Under the pieces are notes generated by a model. The model did not search any database and had not been told where the DNA came from. It worked only from the letters and a program-made list of their open reading frames with translations. A DNA stretch of 21,344 nucleotides from Candidatus Ryanbacteria bacterium RIFCSPLOWO2_12_FULL_47_9c (GTDB taxonomy: Bacteria; Patescibacteriota; Minisyncoccia; Ryanbacterales; GWA2-47-10b), in contig MHOB01000040.1 of NCBI GenBank assembly GCA_001821795.1, positions 1 through 21,344 of the forward strand, read 5' to 3'. Shown here piece by piece: positions 12,585 through 19,357 of this stretch. Positions within the stretch are counted from its first letter, which is position 1. Each line of letters starts with the position of its first letter. The position numbers were made by a program, and so were the translations under genes.

Positions 12585-13085
12585 ATGGCATTCCAAAGAG
12601 GACAACGAAGAGGTCGAGACGTCGAAGACGGGTATCACCGTCTTATTGATCTCCGGCGCGTTGCGCGGGTAGTAAAAGGCGGCCGCCGTTTTAGTTTTCG
12701 AGCAACGGTTGTTGCCGGGACAAAAGCGGGAAACGTTGGTATCGGTGTTGCGAAAGGTGCGGACACCGCGATGGCTATAGAAAAAGCGCTTCGCAAGGCG
12801 AAATCCTCTTTTCTATCGGTTCCTATTACAAAAACCCGCTCGGTACCCTATGAGGTTGAAGCGAAATTTGGTTCTGCTCGACTGATCTTGAAGCCGGCAC
12901 GCGAGGGTCGCGGGCTTATTGCGGGGGGCGCGGTCCGGACAGTCCTTGATTTCGCCGGTATTGAAAACGCAAGCGCGAAAATTCTTTCTCGCGGAACCAA
13001 TAAATTAAACAACGCGCGTGTCACTCTCGAGGCACTCAAAAAGTTCCATTCATATGCAAATACACACACTGAGAAAAACCACTAG
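12585..13085 (+). CDS. rpsE: 30S ribosomal protein uS5
   Basis: uS5, 166 aa, forms part of the mRNA entry tunnel and influences decoding fidelity. The dsRNA-binding part shows LIDLRRVARVVKGGRRFSF and TKAGNVGIGVAKGADTAMAIE; the C-terminal domain contains RGLIAGGAVRTVLDFAGIEN, then NARVTLEALKKF. The start lies in the context ATTATATATGGC, nearly the same as tuf, with no SD. The normal next gene, rpmD (uL30), is absent: rplO begins inside the last codons of rpsE. Confidence 0.97.
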   Translation: MAFQRGQRRGRDVEDGYHRLIDLRRVARVVKGGRRFSFRATVVAGTKAGNVGIGVAKGADTAMAIEKALRKAKSSFLSVPITKTRSVPYEVEAKFGSARLILKPAREGRGLIAGGAVRTVLDFAGIENASAKILSRGTNKLNNARVTLEALKKFHSYANTHTEKNH

Positions 13086-13449
13086 GTCGCCCCACAAAGT
13101 CCGGCGAGGCCGTGGGGGAAAACGAGGTTCGTTTTCGGGCCGCGGCATCAAAGGTCAAAAAGCGCGCGCCGGGCGGCGTATTAGACCTGCAATGCGGGAT
13201 GTAATTATGAAAATCCCAAAACGGCGCGGACATAGCCAAAGTTTACGACCACGTCGGCGCGTTTCACTTTCTATAGTTCAGGTTATAAGGAAATTTAAAC
13301 CGGGTGAACGAATTACACCAAAAGAACTTGTAAAACGCGGTCTCCTCGGTGGAGTCAAAGGAAAAATGCCTGTTGTGAAGTTGGTGGGACCTAAGGCACC
13401 GCTTGCGCCGTTTATTATTGTGGGGTGCGAAGTTTCTAAAAAATTATGA
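13054..13449 (+). CDS. rplO: 50S ribosomal protein uL15
   Basis: uL15 is a late-assembling 50S protein. The start is placed at ATG 13054 (MQIHTLRKTTRSPHKVRRG), which matches the family N-terminus but overlaps the rpsE end by 32 bp; the frame extends to 13018 only inside rpsE. GRGGKRGSFSGRGIKGQKAR is the hallmark. The C-terminal domain includes ITPKELVKRGLLGG and PVVKLVG, and the 131-aa length is a little short of the usual 145. It ends in an ATGA overlap with secY. Confidence 0.96.
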   Translation: MQIHTLRKTTRSPHKVRRGRGGKRGSFSGRGIKGQKARAGRRIRPAMRDVIMKIPKRRGHSQSLRPRRRVSLSIVQVIRKFKPGERITPKELVKRGLLGGVKGKMPVVKLVGPKAPLAPFIIVGCEVSKKL

Positions 13450-14726
13450 ATTCCCTCGGGCTTATTTTACGTGATCGCGATCTGCGCGCAAAAGTATTTT
13501 TTGTGCTTGCCTTTTTTGCTGTTTTTCGACTTCTCGCGGCGATACCCATACCGAGTTTTGATCCAAATCTTCGGCCGGATTTCCTGAACAATAATTTTTT
13601 TGGCCTATTAAATATTTTTTCTGGCGGCGCGCTCGATAATATTTCGATCGTAATGCTTGGTGTTGGTCCTTATATTACAGCGTCTATTATTATGCAACTT
13701 TTAACAATGATTTTTCCTTCACTGAAGACGATGTATCAGGAAGAAGGCGAAGTGGGTCGGCGCAAGTTTAATCAGATTTCCCGTCTGATCACGGTCCCGC
13801 TTGCAATAATGCAAGGGTATGGACTTCTGGTATTACTCGCGCGCCAGAACGTGATTCCACCCTTGGGAGCATTTGATATGTTTACGAATGTTCTTGTGGT
13901 GACTGCGGGGAGTATGCTTCTCGTCTGGCTCGGCGAGCTTATCTCCGAGTATGGCATTGGAAACGGCGTATCGCTTATTATCTTTGCGGGTATTGTTGAG
14001 TCTATTCCACAGACAGTCCAGCAGGTATGGTTCCAGTTCGCCGGCCAGTCTGGCTCGATCGATCCGACACTGGTGCCGACTATAATTGGTTTTGTGATTA
14101 TCGCGCCTCTCGTTATCGGAGGGGTTGTCGTTATCACCGAGGCCGAGCGCCCCGTCCCCGTTTCTTATGCTAAACGGGTTCGAGGCATGAAAATGTATGG
14201 GGGGATCTCAACGTATCTTCCCCTTCGCATTAATCAAGCTGGTGTCATTCCTATAATTTTTGCGCTTTCCATTTTATTGTTCCCTTCTCTGATTGGAAAT
14301 TTTCTCGCGACATCATCCTATCCTGCTCTTCAGGCGGTTGGTGCGTATCTCGTCAATTTTCTCAATAATTTATTCCTTTACGGCGCGTTTTATTTTATTC
14401 TCGTTTTTCTTTTCACCTATTTTTACACGGCGGTTACTTTTGATCCGGAGGCGATCTCATCGAATTTACAGAAACAGGGTGGGTTTATTCCCGGCATCCG
14501 TCCCGGACCATCAACTGCGCAGTTTCTCTCCCGACTTATTACGCGCATTACGCTAGTCGGGGCGCTTTTTCTGGGTATTATTGCCGTTCTTCCTTTTGTC
14601 ATGCAAGCAGTTATGCAGACTTCAACCCTGACGTTGGGAGGAACGGCGCTTTTGATTGTTGTCTCGGTTGTTCTTGAAACAATAAAACAGATACGCGCCC
14701 AGCTCACCCTTCGGGAATACGAGTAG
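13446..14726 (+). CDS. secY: Protein translocase subunit SecY
   Basis: The channel of the SecYEG translocon, 426 aa with ten predicted transmembrane helices. Visible landmarks are the first helix after the DRDLRAKVFF start, the plug-region segment NIFSGGALDNISIVMLG, the loop YQEEGEVGRRKFNQISR, GIGNGVSLIIFAGIV, the conserved cytoplasmic loop ERPVPVSYAKRVRGMKMYGG and STYLPLRINQAGVIPIIFA. The late cytoplasmic loop has KQGGFIPGIRPG. All are family hallmarks and the length is normal. It begins in an ATGA overlap with rplO, so membrane-channel synthesis is coupled to ribosomal protein synthesis. Confidence 0.98.
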   Translation: MNSLGLILRDRDLRAKVFFVLAFFAVFRLLAAIPIPSFDPNLRPDFLNNNFFGLLNIFSGGALDNISIVMLGVGPYITASIIMQLLTMIFPSLKTMYQEEGEVGRRKFNQISRLITVPLAIMQGYGLLVLLARQNVIPPLGAFDMFTNVLVVTAGSMLLVWLGELISEYGIGNGVSLIIFAGIVESIPQTVQQVWFQFAGQSGSIDPTLVPTIIGFVIIAPLVIGGVVVITEAERPVPVSYAKRVRGMKMYGGISTYLPLRINQAGVIPIIFALSILLFPSLIGNFLATSSYPALQAVGAYLVNFLNNLFLYGAFYFILVFLFTYFYTAVTFDPEAISSNLQKQGGFIPGIRPGPSTAQFLSRLITRITLVGALFLGIIAVLPFVMQAVMQTSTLTLGGTALLIVVSVVLETIKQIRAQLTLREYE

Positions 14727-14732
14727 CCGTGT

Positions 14733-14738
14733 CATACT
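14733..14738 (+). promoter_or_regulatory. Weak -10-like box before adk
   Basis: CATACT lies 7 nt before the adk ATG, the same distance as other candidate leaderless promoters here, but no -35 is convincing. adk may simply be read through from secY. Confidence 0.2.
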
Positions 14739-14745
14739 AAATTAT

Positions 14746-15438
14746 ATGGGACAACTTTTTCCGGGCGCTATCATTTTTCTTGGCCCTCCTGGTTCTGGAA
14801 AAGGAACACAAGCCGATACTTTTGCGGATAGCCGTGATGGTTATTACCACTTTGATACGGGACGTGAACTGAACGTTATTTTTGAAGATCCAAAAAATAG
14901 AGACAATGCTGCGATTCAAATGCGCCACGAGCAGCTTCGGCGAGGGGAACTTGTGGACCCTGACTGGGTTACTTCAGTGGTCTGCGAGGGCATTCGGCGG
15001 GTTGCTAATTCGGGAAAAGGCGTTATTTTTTCTGGCTCACCGCGGACTCTCCAGGAAGCGCGCGCAGTTGTTCCGCTCCTCATGGATGTCTATGGTCGCG
15101 ACTCGCTTGTGGTCGTGAAATTAAATGTAAATCCCGAAACGTCAATCCATCGGAATACCAGCCGTCGCGTATGTGTTAGATGCGCGCGCCCACTTTTATC
15201 TACCACAGAAACTAGAGATATGGCTTTTTGTCCTGTTTGTGGCGGGGAACTTGCGGTACGCAAAGATGATACCGAAGAGATCATGAAAAACCGGCTCGAC
15301 CAGTATCGAAGACGAACCGAGCCGATTTATGAATATTATCAAACTATGGGGATTCCAATTTTTGATATTGACGGTGAACGCTCTCCTGAAGAAATCCATT
15401 TGGATATTTCTGATACTATCGATAAGTATTCTCGGTGA
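14746..15438 (+). CDS. adk: Adenylate kinase-family nucleoside monophosphate kinase with Cys4 lid
   Basis: A P-loop NMP kinase (230 aa) that interconverts AMP+ATP and 2 ADP. Walker A is GPPGSGKGT (13-21). The lid carries four cysteines (C143, C146, C162, C165), a zinc-type lid as in many Gram-positive Adk. The usual DGFPR motif, whose Asp helps hold Mg, reads SGSPRT (96-101), and the STG before the NMP helix is DTG. These changes suggest either a CPR-specific variant with altered specificity or a different NMP kinase. The lid and C-terminal LDQYRRRTEPIYEYYQ fit Adk. Position after secY and before map is the canonical spc-alpha layout. Its stop overlaps the GTG of map. Confidence 0.9.
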   Translation: MGQLFPGAIIFLGPPGSGKGTQADTFADSRDGYYHFDTGRELNVIFEDPKNRDNAAIQMRHEQLRRGELVDPDWVTSVVCEGIRRVANSGKGVIFSGSPRTLQEARAVVPLLMDVYGRDSLVVVKLNVNPETSIHRNTSRRVCVRCARPLLSTTETRDMAFCPVCGGELAVRKDDTEEIMKNRLDQYRRRTEPIYEYYQTMGIPIFDIDGERSPEEIHLDISDTIDKYSR

Positions 15439-16196
15439 TCGTACGTTCTGAAAAACATATTGAATCGCTCCGGGAAGGAGGCCGGAAACTTGCGAGTATC
15501 CTGTCATCGGTCGCGTGCTGCCTAGCTCCAGAAATTTCGACAATTGAACTCGATACGTATGCTTTCGAGTTGATAAAGAAGGTAGGGGGAACTCCGTCGT
15601 TCAAAGGTTATCGTATTCCAGGTGCAAAACAACCGTATCCTGCCACGCTTTGTGTTTCAGTCAATGACGAGGTTGTGCATGGTATTCCCGGCAAGCGCAC
15701 GCTGCGTGATGGCGACATTGTTGGCCTCGATATTGGTATGAAGTACAAAGGTTTTTTCACTGATACTGCAATTACCGTCGGGATTGGTCGCATTGCTCCC
15801 GAATCTGAACGGCTTTTGGCGGTAACCAAAAAAGCGCTTAACATCGGCATCGCCGAGGCGAGAACCGGAAGGCGGGTCGGTGATATCGGCGCTGCGATAC
15901 AACAATATGTTGAAGGTGAGCGTCTCTCGGTTGTTCGTGAACTTGTTGGTCACGGTGTTGGGAAGGCGGTGCACGAGGAACCCGAGGTTCCGAATTGGGG
16001 AGCGCACAAGACTGGACCAGAGATTGTCGAGGGGATGGTGCTCGCGCTTGAGCCAATGGTAACACTCGGCTCGCCACGCGTGAGGGTGAGCCGAGACGGC
16101 TGGACATGGCGCACCATTGATGGTTCACTCGCTGCTCACTTCGAGCATACGATACTAATTACCAAAGAAGGCGCGGAGATTATTACACTCACCTAG
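15435..16196 (+). CDS. map: Type I methionine aminopeptidase
   Basis: Removes the initiator Met from nascent proteins. It starts at GTG 15435, overlapping the adk stop by 4 bp (GTGA). The pita-bread fold residues are all visible: substrate His in DEVVHGIPG, metal Asp in VGLDIG and Asp in FFTDTAI, metal His in VGHGVGK, Glu in LALEPMV and Glu in HFEHTILI. At 253 aa it is a plain type I enzyme with no N-terminal zinc finger. Genes usually following map (infA, rpmJ, rpsM, rpsK) are not here; instead a convergent membrane-protein gene ends within its last 4 bp. The spc cluster therefore ends at map in this genome segment. Confidence 0.97.
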   Translation: MIVRSEKHIESLREGGRKLASILSSVACCLAPEISTIELDTYAFELIKKVGGTPSFKGYRIPGAKQPYPATLCVSVNDEVVHGIPGKRTLRDGDIVGLDIGMKYKGFFTDTAITVGIGRIAPESERLLAVTKKALNIGIAEARTGRRVGDIGAAIQQYVEGERLSVVRELVGHGVGKAVHEEPEVPNWGAHKTGPEIVEGMVLALEPMVTLGSPRVRVSRDGWTWRTIDGSLAAHFEHTILITKEGAEIITLT

Positions 16197-16462
16197 TCGA
16201 GGCAAGCTACTATTATTGCTGTTAGCAAGAGCGCGGTAAAACTGCCCACGAGCAGTTTAAGAGTTATTTGTTGCGGCGATATATTCCGTTTTTGGAAAAA
16301 GAGAAATCCGATCGTCAGGTCAATAACAAAGATTATCGTGATAATCAAAAAGTAGAGAGTTTGATCATATACGCGATAACCACACATAAAACTGCCGAAG
16401 ATAAAACCAAAAACCACGGTTAATATTGTGTGAAAGATCACAAAAAGATTAACAGTTAACAT
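16193..16462 (-). CDS. Small three-helix membrane protein, unknown function
   Basis: An 89-aa hydrophobic protein without a recognisable family. Three membrane spans are likely: near the N-terminus (VNLFVIFHTILTVVFGFIFG), the middle (TLYFLIITIIFVIDLTIGFL) and the C-terminus (LLVGSFTALLLTAIIVACL), with a basic loop FFQKRN between the last two. The start at 16462 is preferred because TACAAT lies 6 nt upstream (16474-16469), the leaderless spacing seen elsewhere; an in-frame ATG at 16480 would add six residues but lies upstream of that box. It is convergent with map (4-bp overlap) and divergent from the RAYT gene, so it shares the promoter region that holds palindrome copy 1. AT-rich codons. Confidence 0.6.
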   Translation of the reverse strand: MLTVNLFVIFHTILTVVFGFIFGSFMCGYRVYDQTLYFLIITIIFVIDLTIGFLFFQKRNISPQQITLKLLVGSFTALLLTAIIVACLD

Positions 16463-16468
16463 ATAAAC

Positions 16469-16474
16469 ATTGTA
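16469..16474 (-). promoter_or_regulatory. Candidate -10 of the small membrane protein gene
   Basis: TACAAT on the minus strand, 6 nt before ATG 16462. The -35 is weak (TGTAAA at 16497-16492). It faces the RAYT promoter. Confidence 0.35.
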
Positions 16475-16510
16475 TAGCATTGCGGAGTTGGTTTACAGAA
16501 ATCACTATAC

Positions 16511-16539
16511 TGTACTGAGATCCGATCTCAGGGTATACT
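16511..16539 (+). promoter_or_regulatory. RAYT promoter with palindrome in the spacer
   Basis: -10 TATACT (16534-16539) lies 6 nt before ATG 16545. With a 17-bp spacer the -35 falls at 16511-16516 (TGTACT, weak). Palindrome copy 1 (16515-16531) fills almost the whole spacer, an arrangement typical of repressor operators. Confidence 0.5.
16515..16531. repeat. Palindrome copy 1 (CTGAGATC-C-GATCTCAG)
   Basis: A perfect 17-bp palindrome with 8-bp arms around one C. It lies in the RAYT promoter. Together with its flanks, 16513-16533 is identical to 16697-16717. Confidence 0.85.
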
Positions 16540-16544
16540 GGGTT

Positions 16545-17195
16545 ATGCGTTTTGCACCCGGAGAGTTTTATCACATTGTAAACAGGGGAGTCGATGGGAA
16601 AATTGTTTTTCCGCAGCGTTCTGATTATGAACGGTTTCTTAAAGGTTTACATATGTTTAACTCTCCACGGCCATGTCAACTGCGCGACATTTCTTCTACT
16701 GAGATCCGATCTCAGGGAGAGCGGCTTGTTGATATGCTTTCGTATTGTTTGATGAAAGATCATACGCATCTTTCTATGAGAGCAAAAAGTCCGCAAAAAG
16801 CCTCGTTATTTTTACAGAAGATATTTATTGGATACACGATGTACTTTAATACCAAGTATGAGCGACGCGGTGTTTTATTTCAGGGTAAAGCAAAGGCAGT
16901 TCCAGTGAAGCGAGGCGAGCATCTTGATCATTTGTTTCGATATATCCATTTAAATCCTCTCGATTATATAGACAGACGATGGCGAGAACATGGCGTACGC
17001 AATACAGCGAGTATTCGCAAGGCCATACTTGAATACCCGTGGTCGAGCATGCGCGCTATTATAGGTGAGCGCGAAGACCCGATTTTAAATCATGAGTTAC
17101 TGCGGCAACTCGTTCCGCCGAAAAAAGAATTTCTACAAGACTTACTATCGTGGGTTTCCGGAGATCCGATCTCAGTATGGGACGAGTGGGAGTAG
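16545..17195 (+). CDS. REP-associated tyrosine transposase (RAYT, Y1/IS200-like family)
   Basis: A single-strand DNA transposase-like protein of the Y1 HUH superfamily, 216 aa. Start ATG 16545 gives MRFAPGEFYHIVNRGVDG, the family N-terminus; the frame is open to 16470 but that part includes the promoter and palindrome. Core landmarks are YHIVNRG, DYERFL, YCLMKDHTHL with the HUH-type His pair H73 and H75 (Thr between them where a bulky residue is usual), and IGYTMYFNTKY with the candidate nucleophile Y97 or Y100, then GVLFQGKAKAV and RYIHLNPL. RAYTs are usually single-copy, non-mobile genes that act on REP palindromes. Three copies of one palindrome lie in its promoter, its N-terminal third and its 3' end. 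The second copy lies in a variable linker. Confidence 0.92.
   Translation: MRFAPGEFYHIVNRGVDGKIVFPQRSDYERFLKGLHMFNSPRPCQLRDISSTEIRSQGERLVDMLSYCLMKDHTHLSMRAKSPQKASLFLQKIFIGYTMYFNTKYERRGVLFQGKAKAVPVKRGEHLDHLFRYIHLNPLDYIDRRWREHGVRNTASIRKAILEYPWSSMRAIIGEREDPILNHELLRQLVPPKKEFLQDLLSWVSGDPISVWDEWE
16699..16715. repeat. Palindrome copy 2, inside the RAYT gene
   Basis: Identical to copy 1. It is read as TEIRSQ in the RAYT frame, in a variable linker between the N-terminal helix region and the YCLM strand. Confidence 0.85.
17159..17175. repeat. Palindrome copy 3, at the 3' end of the RAYT gene
   Basis: Matches 16 of 17 bases of copies 1 and 2 (the second base is G instead of T); 17161-17175 is exact. 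It is read as GDPIS in the RAYT frame, about 20 bp before the stop. Confidence 0.8.
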
Positions 17196-17201
17196 CTACA
17201 T

Positions 17202-17603
17202 ATGAATAGAGTTTTAGGGATTGATTACGGAACGAGTCGAATTGGACTTGCGCTTTCTGATGAAAGGGGAAAAATTGCGTTTCCGCATAAAGTAATCATT
17301 GTTCGAAAAAAGTTGATTGGTGAAATTATAAAAAAACTGCGGGAAATTTGCATTAAGGAATCGGTCAGCGAGATTGTTGTGGGACTCCCCAGAGGACTCT
17401 CCGGTATGCAAGATACAGAGATGACAAAAAGCGTGCGAGAATTTGCCGATGCTTTGGCTGCTCTTCGCTTACCGGTACATCTCGAAGAAGAATTTTTGTC
17501 AACAAAAGAAGCGTCTCGCGGTCCCACGGCAAAGTCGCATATCGATGCGTCGGCGGCGGCGATTATTCTCCAGAGTTTTTTGGATTCACAGAAAGATTTA
17601 TGA
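17202..17603 (+). CDS. ruvX: RuvX/YqgF-family Holliday junction resolvase
   Basis: A 133-aa RNase H-fold protein that is an essential nuclease in most bacteria, linked to 16S rRNA 5'-end processing or junction resolution. The catalytic Asp lies in GIDYGTSRIGLALSD; the second strand has SEIVVGLPRGLSG, the acidic residue lies in VHLEEEFLSTKEA, and the last Asp in HIDASAAAIILQSFL. Length is normal. The usual DER(L/F)(S/T)T motif has EEE here, keeping the acid. It follows the RAYT gene after 6 bp, but this is probably insertion upstream rather than a functional link. ATG 17202 lacks a clear SD. Confidence 0.93.
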   Translation: MNRVLGIDYGTSRIGLALSDERGKIAFPHKVIIVRKKLIGEIIKKLREICIKESVSEIVVGLPRGLSGMQDTEMTKSVREFADALAALRLPVHLEEEFLSTKEASRGPTAKSHIDASAAAIILQSFLDSQKDL

Positions 17604-17604
17604 T
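17599..17604 (+). promoter_or_regulatory. Candidate -10 for the glycosyltransferase operon
   Basis: TATGAT, 5 nt before ATG 17610 and 11 nt before ATG 17616. It overlaps the ruvX stop. The -35 (TTTTTG) is weak. Confidence 0.35.
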
Positions 17605-17609
17605 ACACT

Positions 17610-18356
17610 ATGCGCATGAATCCATATCTTTCTGTTATTGTACCCGCTTACAACGAAGAAAAACGCATTTCAAAAACCCTCGGAGCAATTCATCATTATC
17701 TTTTGGAGCAGCCCTTTGAGTGGGAAATTCTTATTGTGCTTGACGGCCCAAACGATCATACGCTCTCGGAAGTAGAAGGATTTGCGCGGGGGAAAGACAA
17801 TATTCGATGGATTGACCGGAAGGTAAATAAAGGCAAGGGGTATTCGGTACGAGAAGGAATGCTCGCGGCACACGGCTCAATACGTCTTTTCATGGACGCA
17901 GATAATTCAACGGACATTAGCCATTTCGATAAAATGAAGCCACTTTTTGAAAAAGGGAACGACATTATTATTTGTTCTCGGGATGAAAAGGACGCAGAGG
18001 GCGCAAAACAAGTTGTTTCGCAACCGATATACAAACGTCTCATTGGAAATATGGGAAATCTTTTTATACAGCTTGTCGCTGTTCCCGGCATATGGGATAC
18101 GCAGTGTGGTTTCAAGGCAGTGCGCGCGCCCGCAGCAGAGAAGATTTTTTCTGTCGCGAAAATTGACCGTTGGGGGTTTGATATCGAAGTGCTCGCTCTG
18201 GCGCGGCATTTTGGTTTTACTATTGGCATTGTCCCAGCTCAATGGATAGATGATGCTGCAAGCCACGTAACGCTTGGCGGATATCTTGGAGTTTTTTTTC
18301 AGACGCTGCAGATTCGCTGGAACCTAATCATAAAGACGTATGACCGCGCATCCTGA
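17610..18356 (+). CDS. Family 2 glycosyltransferase (dolichyl-phosphate glucosyl/mannosyltransferase-like)
   Basis: A GT-A fold transferase (248 aa) that likely moves a sugar from a nucleotide sugar to a lipid carrier. The N-terminal VIVPAYNEEKRI is the GT2 hallmark; the next motif is VLDGPNDHT (normally DDGSxDxT). The metal-binding DAD is in FMDADNSTD, followed by GTCGF-like WDTQCGFKAVRA and WGFDIEVLALARHFG, typical of ALG5/DPM1-like enzymes. A C-terminal hydrophobic region (LGGYLGVFFQTLQIRW) may anchor it at the membrane. Start 17610 or 17616 is possible. It overlaps galT by 17 bp, so UDP-sugar supply and glycosyl transfer are probably cotranslated. The exact substrate cannot be read from the sequence. 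Confidence 0.87.
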   Translation: MRMNPYLSVIVPAYNEEKRISKTLGAIHHYLLEQPFEWEILIVLDGPNDHTLSEVEGFARGKDNIRWIDRKVNKGKGYSVREGMLAAHGSIRLFMDADNSTDISHFDKMKPLFEKGNDIIICSRDEKDAEGAKQVVSQPIYKRLIGNMGNLFIQLVAVPGIWDTQCGFKAVRAPAAEKIFSVAKIDRWGFDIEVLALARHFGFTIGIVPAQWIDDAASHVTLGGYLGVFFQTLQIRWNLIIKTYDRAS

Positions 18357-19356
18357 ACTTCGTCAAGATGCAGTCAGCGGTGACTGGATTTTGGTTGCGC
18401 CGTCGCGCGGCTGGCATATCAGCAAGTTCATGAACACTCATCGCCAGCATCCAATCCCACGCGCCCGATGCCCGTTTGAGAATCCACAGGAAAATGGAAA
18501 CGGCGAGGCGTTTTTGTGGTATTCAAAAAAAGGCGCAGAGACTGGTCCCGTCCGTCCAGATTGGATATTACAAGTAATTAAGAATAAATATCCCGCTGTT
18601 GAAAAACATGCAGGTACTTGTCCCGCGGCGCACGCCCATGGTTTTTACCATAAAATGGCGGGCATCGGTTTTCACGAAGTAGTGATTTCTCGTTCTCACA
18701 CGAAGTTTTTGTGTGACATGACTCCACAGGAAGCCGAACTTGTTATACACGCATACCAAGAACGCATCGTGCATCATGCCAAAGAACCATGTCTTGCCTA
18801 TGTTCTCGTATTCCACAACCACAAAGAAGCGGCAGGAGCGACTATTTGGCATCCGCATTCGCAGATTATCGCGCTTCCTATTATTCCTCCGGATGTACGG
18901 AGATCTCTTGATGGCGCCCAGCATTTTTGGCGAACACGTCATACTTGCGTACACTGCGAAATTATTCGATGGGAAAGCGCGCAAAAAGAGCGTGTTATCC
19001 ATCGGAATAAAGAATTTATTGTCATTGCTCCTTTCGCTTCCCATGTTAATTTTGAAATGCGCATTTTCCCAATCGCGCATGCATCTCGTTTTGAGGAGAT
19101 CAAACCCCAAAGTCGCCTCTTTTTTGCTGATGCGCTTACGGTAGCTCTCAAGCGACTCAAAAAAGTACTTAAAGATCCGGCGTTCAATTTTTTTATTCAT
19201 ACTGCGCCCCACGAACGGGGAAAATTTGATTTCTATCACTGGCATCTTGAGATCTTGCCAAAAACACAGCATTTGGCGGGAGTCGAGCTGGGTACGGGAA
19301 TAGAATTTATAGCCATGCCACCGGAGGAGGCCGCGCGGTATTTACGGAACGCTTAG
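18340..19356 (+). CDS. galT: Galactose-1-phosphate uridylyltransferase family protein
   Basis: GalT exchanges UMP between UDP-glucose and galactose-1-phosphate; homologues in CPR can also act on other hexose-1-phosphates. Start PELRQDAVSGDWILVAPSRG is the family N-terminus. The catalytic HPHSQ (H171, H173, Q175) is in IWHPHSQI, and the C-terminal domain has FYHWHLEILP with another histidine pair. The zinc-type cysteines are ARCPFE and CVHCEII. Length (338 aa) is normal for GalT. It overlaps the preceding glycosyltransferase by 17 bp and ends 1 bp before tpiA. No galK or galE lies in the window. Confidence 0.93.
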   Translation: MTAHPELRQDAVSGDWILVAPSRGWHISKFMNTHRQHPIPRARCPFENPQENGNGEAFLWYSKKGAETGPVRPDWILQVIKNKYPAVEKHAGTCPAAHAHGFYHKMAGIGFHEVVISRSHTKFLCDMTPQEAELVIHAYQERIVHHAKEPCLAYVLVFHNHKEAAGATIWHPHSQIIALPIIPPDVRRSLDGAQHFWRTRHTCVHCEIIRWESAQKERVIHRNKEFIVIAPFASHVNFEMRIFPIAHASRFEEIKPQSRLFFADALTVALKRLKKVLKDPAFNFFIHTAPHERGKFDFYHWHLEILPKTQHLAGVELGTGIEFIAMPPEEAARYLRNA

Positions 19357-19357
19357 T

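Noticed and set aside
12986..13100. A missing or hidden rpmD between rpsE and rplO
   Set aside because: The two genes overlap by 32 bp, so there is no room; absence of uL30 is a known CPR trait rather than a local loss.
14435..14460. GATCCGGAGGCGATCTCAT in secY as a fourth palindrome copy
   Set aside because: Its half sites resemble the RAYT palindrome but are separated differently, and it encodes the conserved SecY segment FDPEAIS; the match is coincidental.
16470..16544. RAYT start at ATG 16470
   Set aside because: The 25 extra codons cover the promoter and palindrome, and the family N-terminus begins at ATG 16545.
18568..19272. A 234-codon minus-strand ORF opposite galT
   Set aside because: The plus strand encodes a clear GalT with its catalytic motif; the antisense frame shows no family features.
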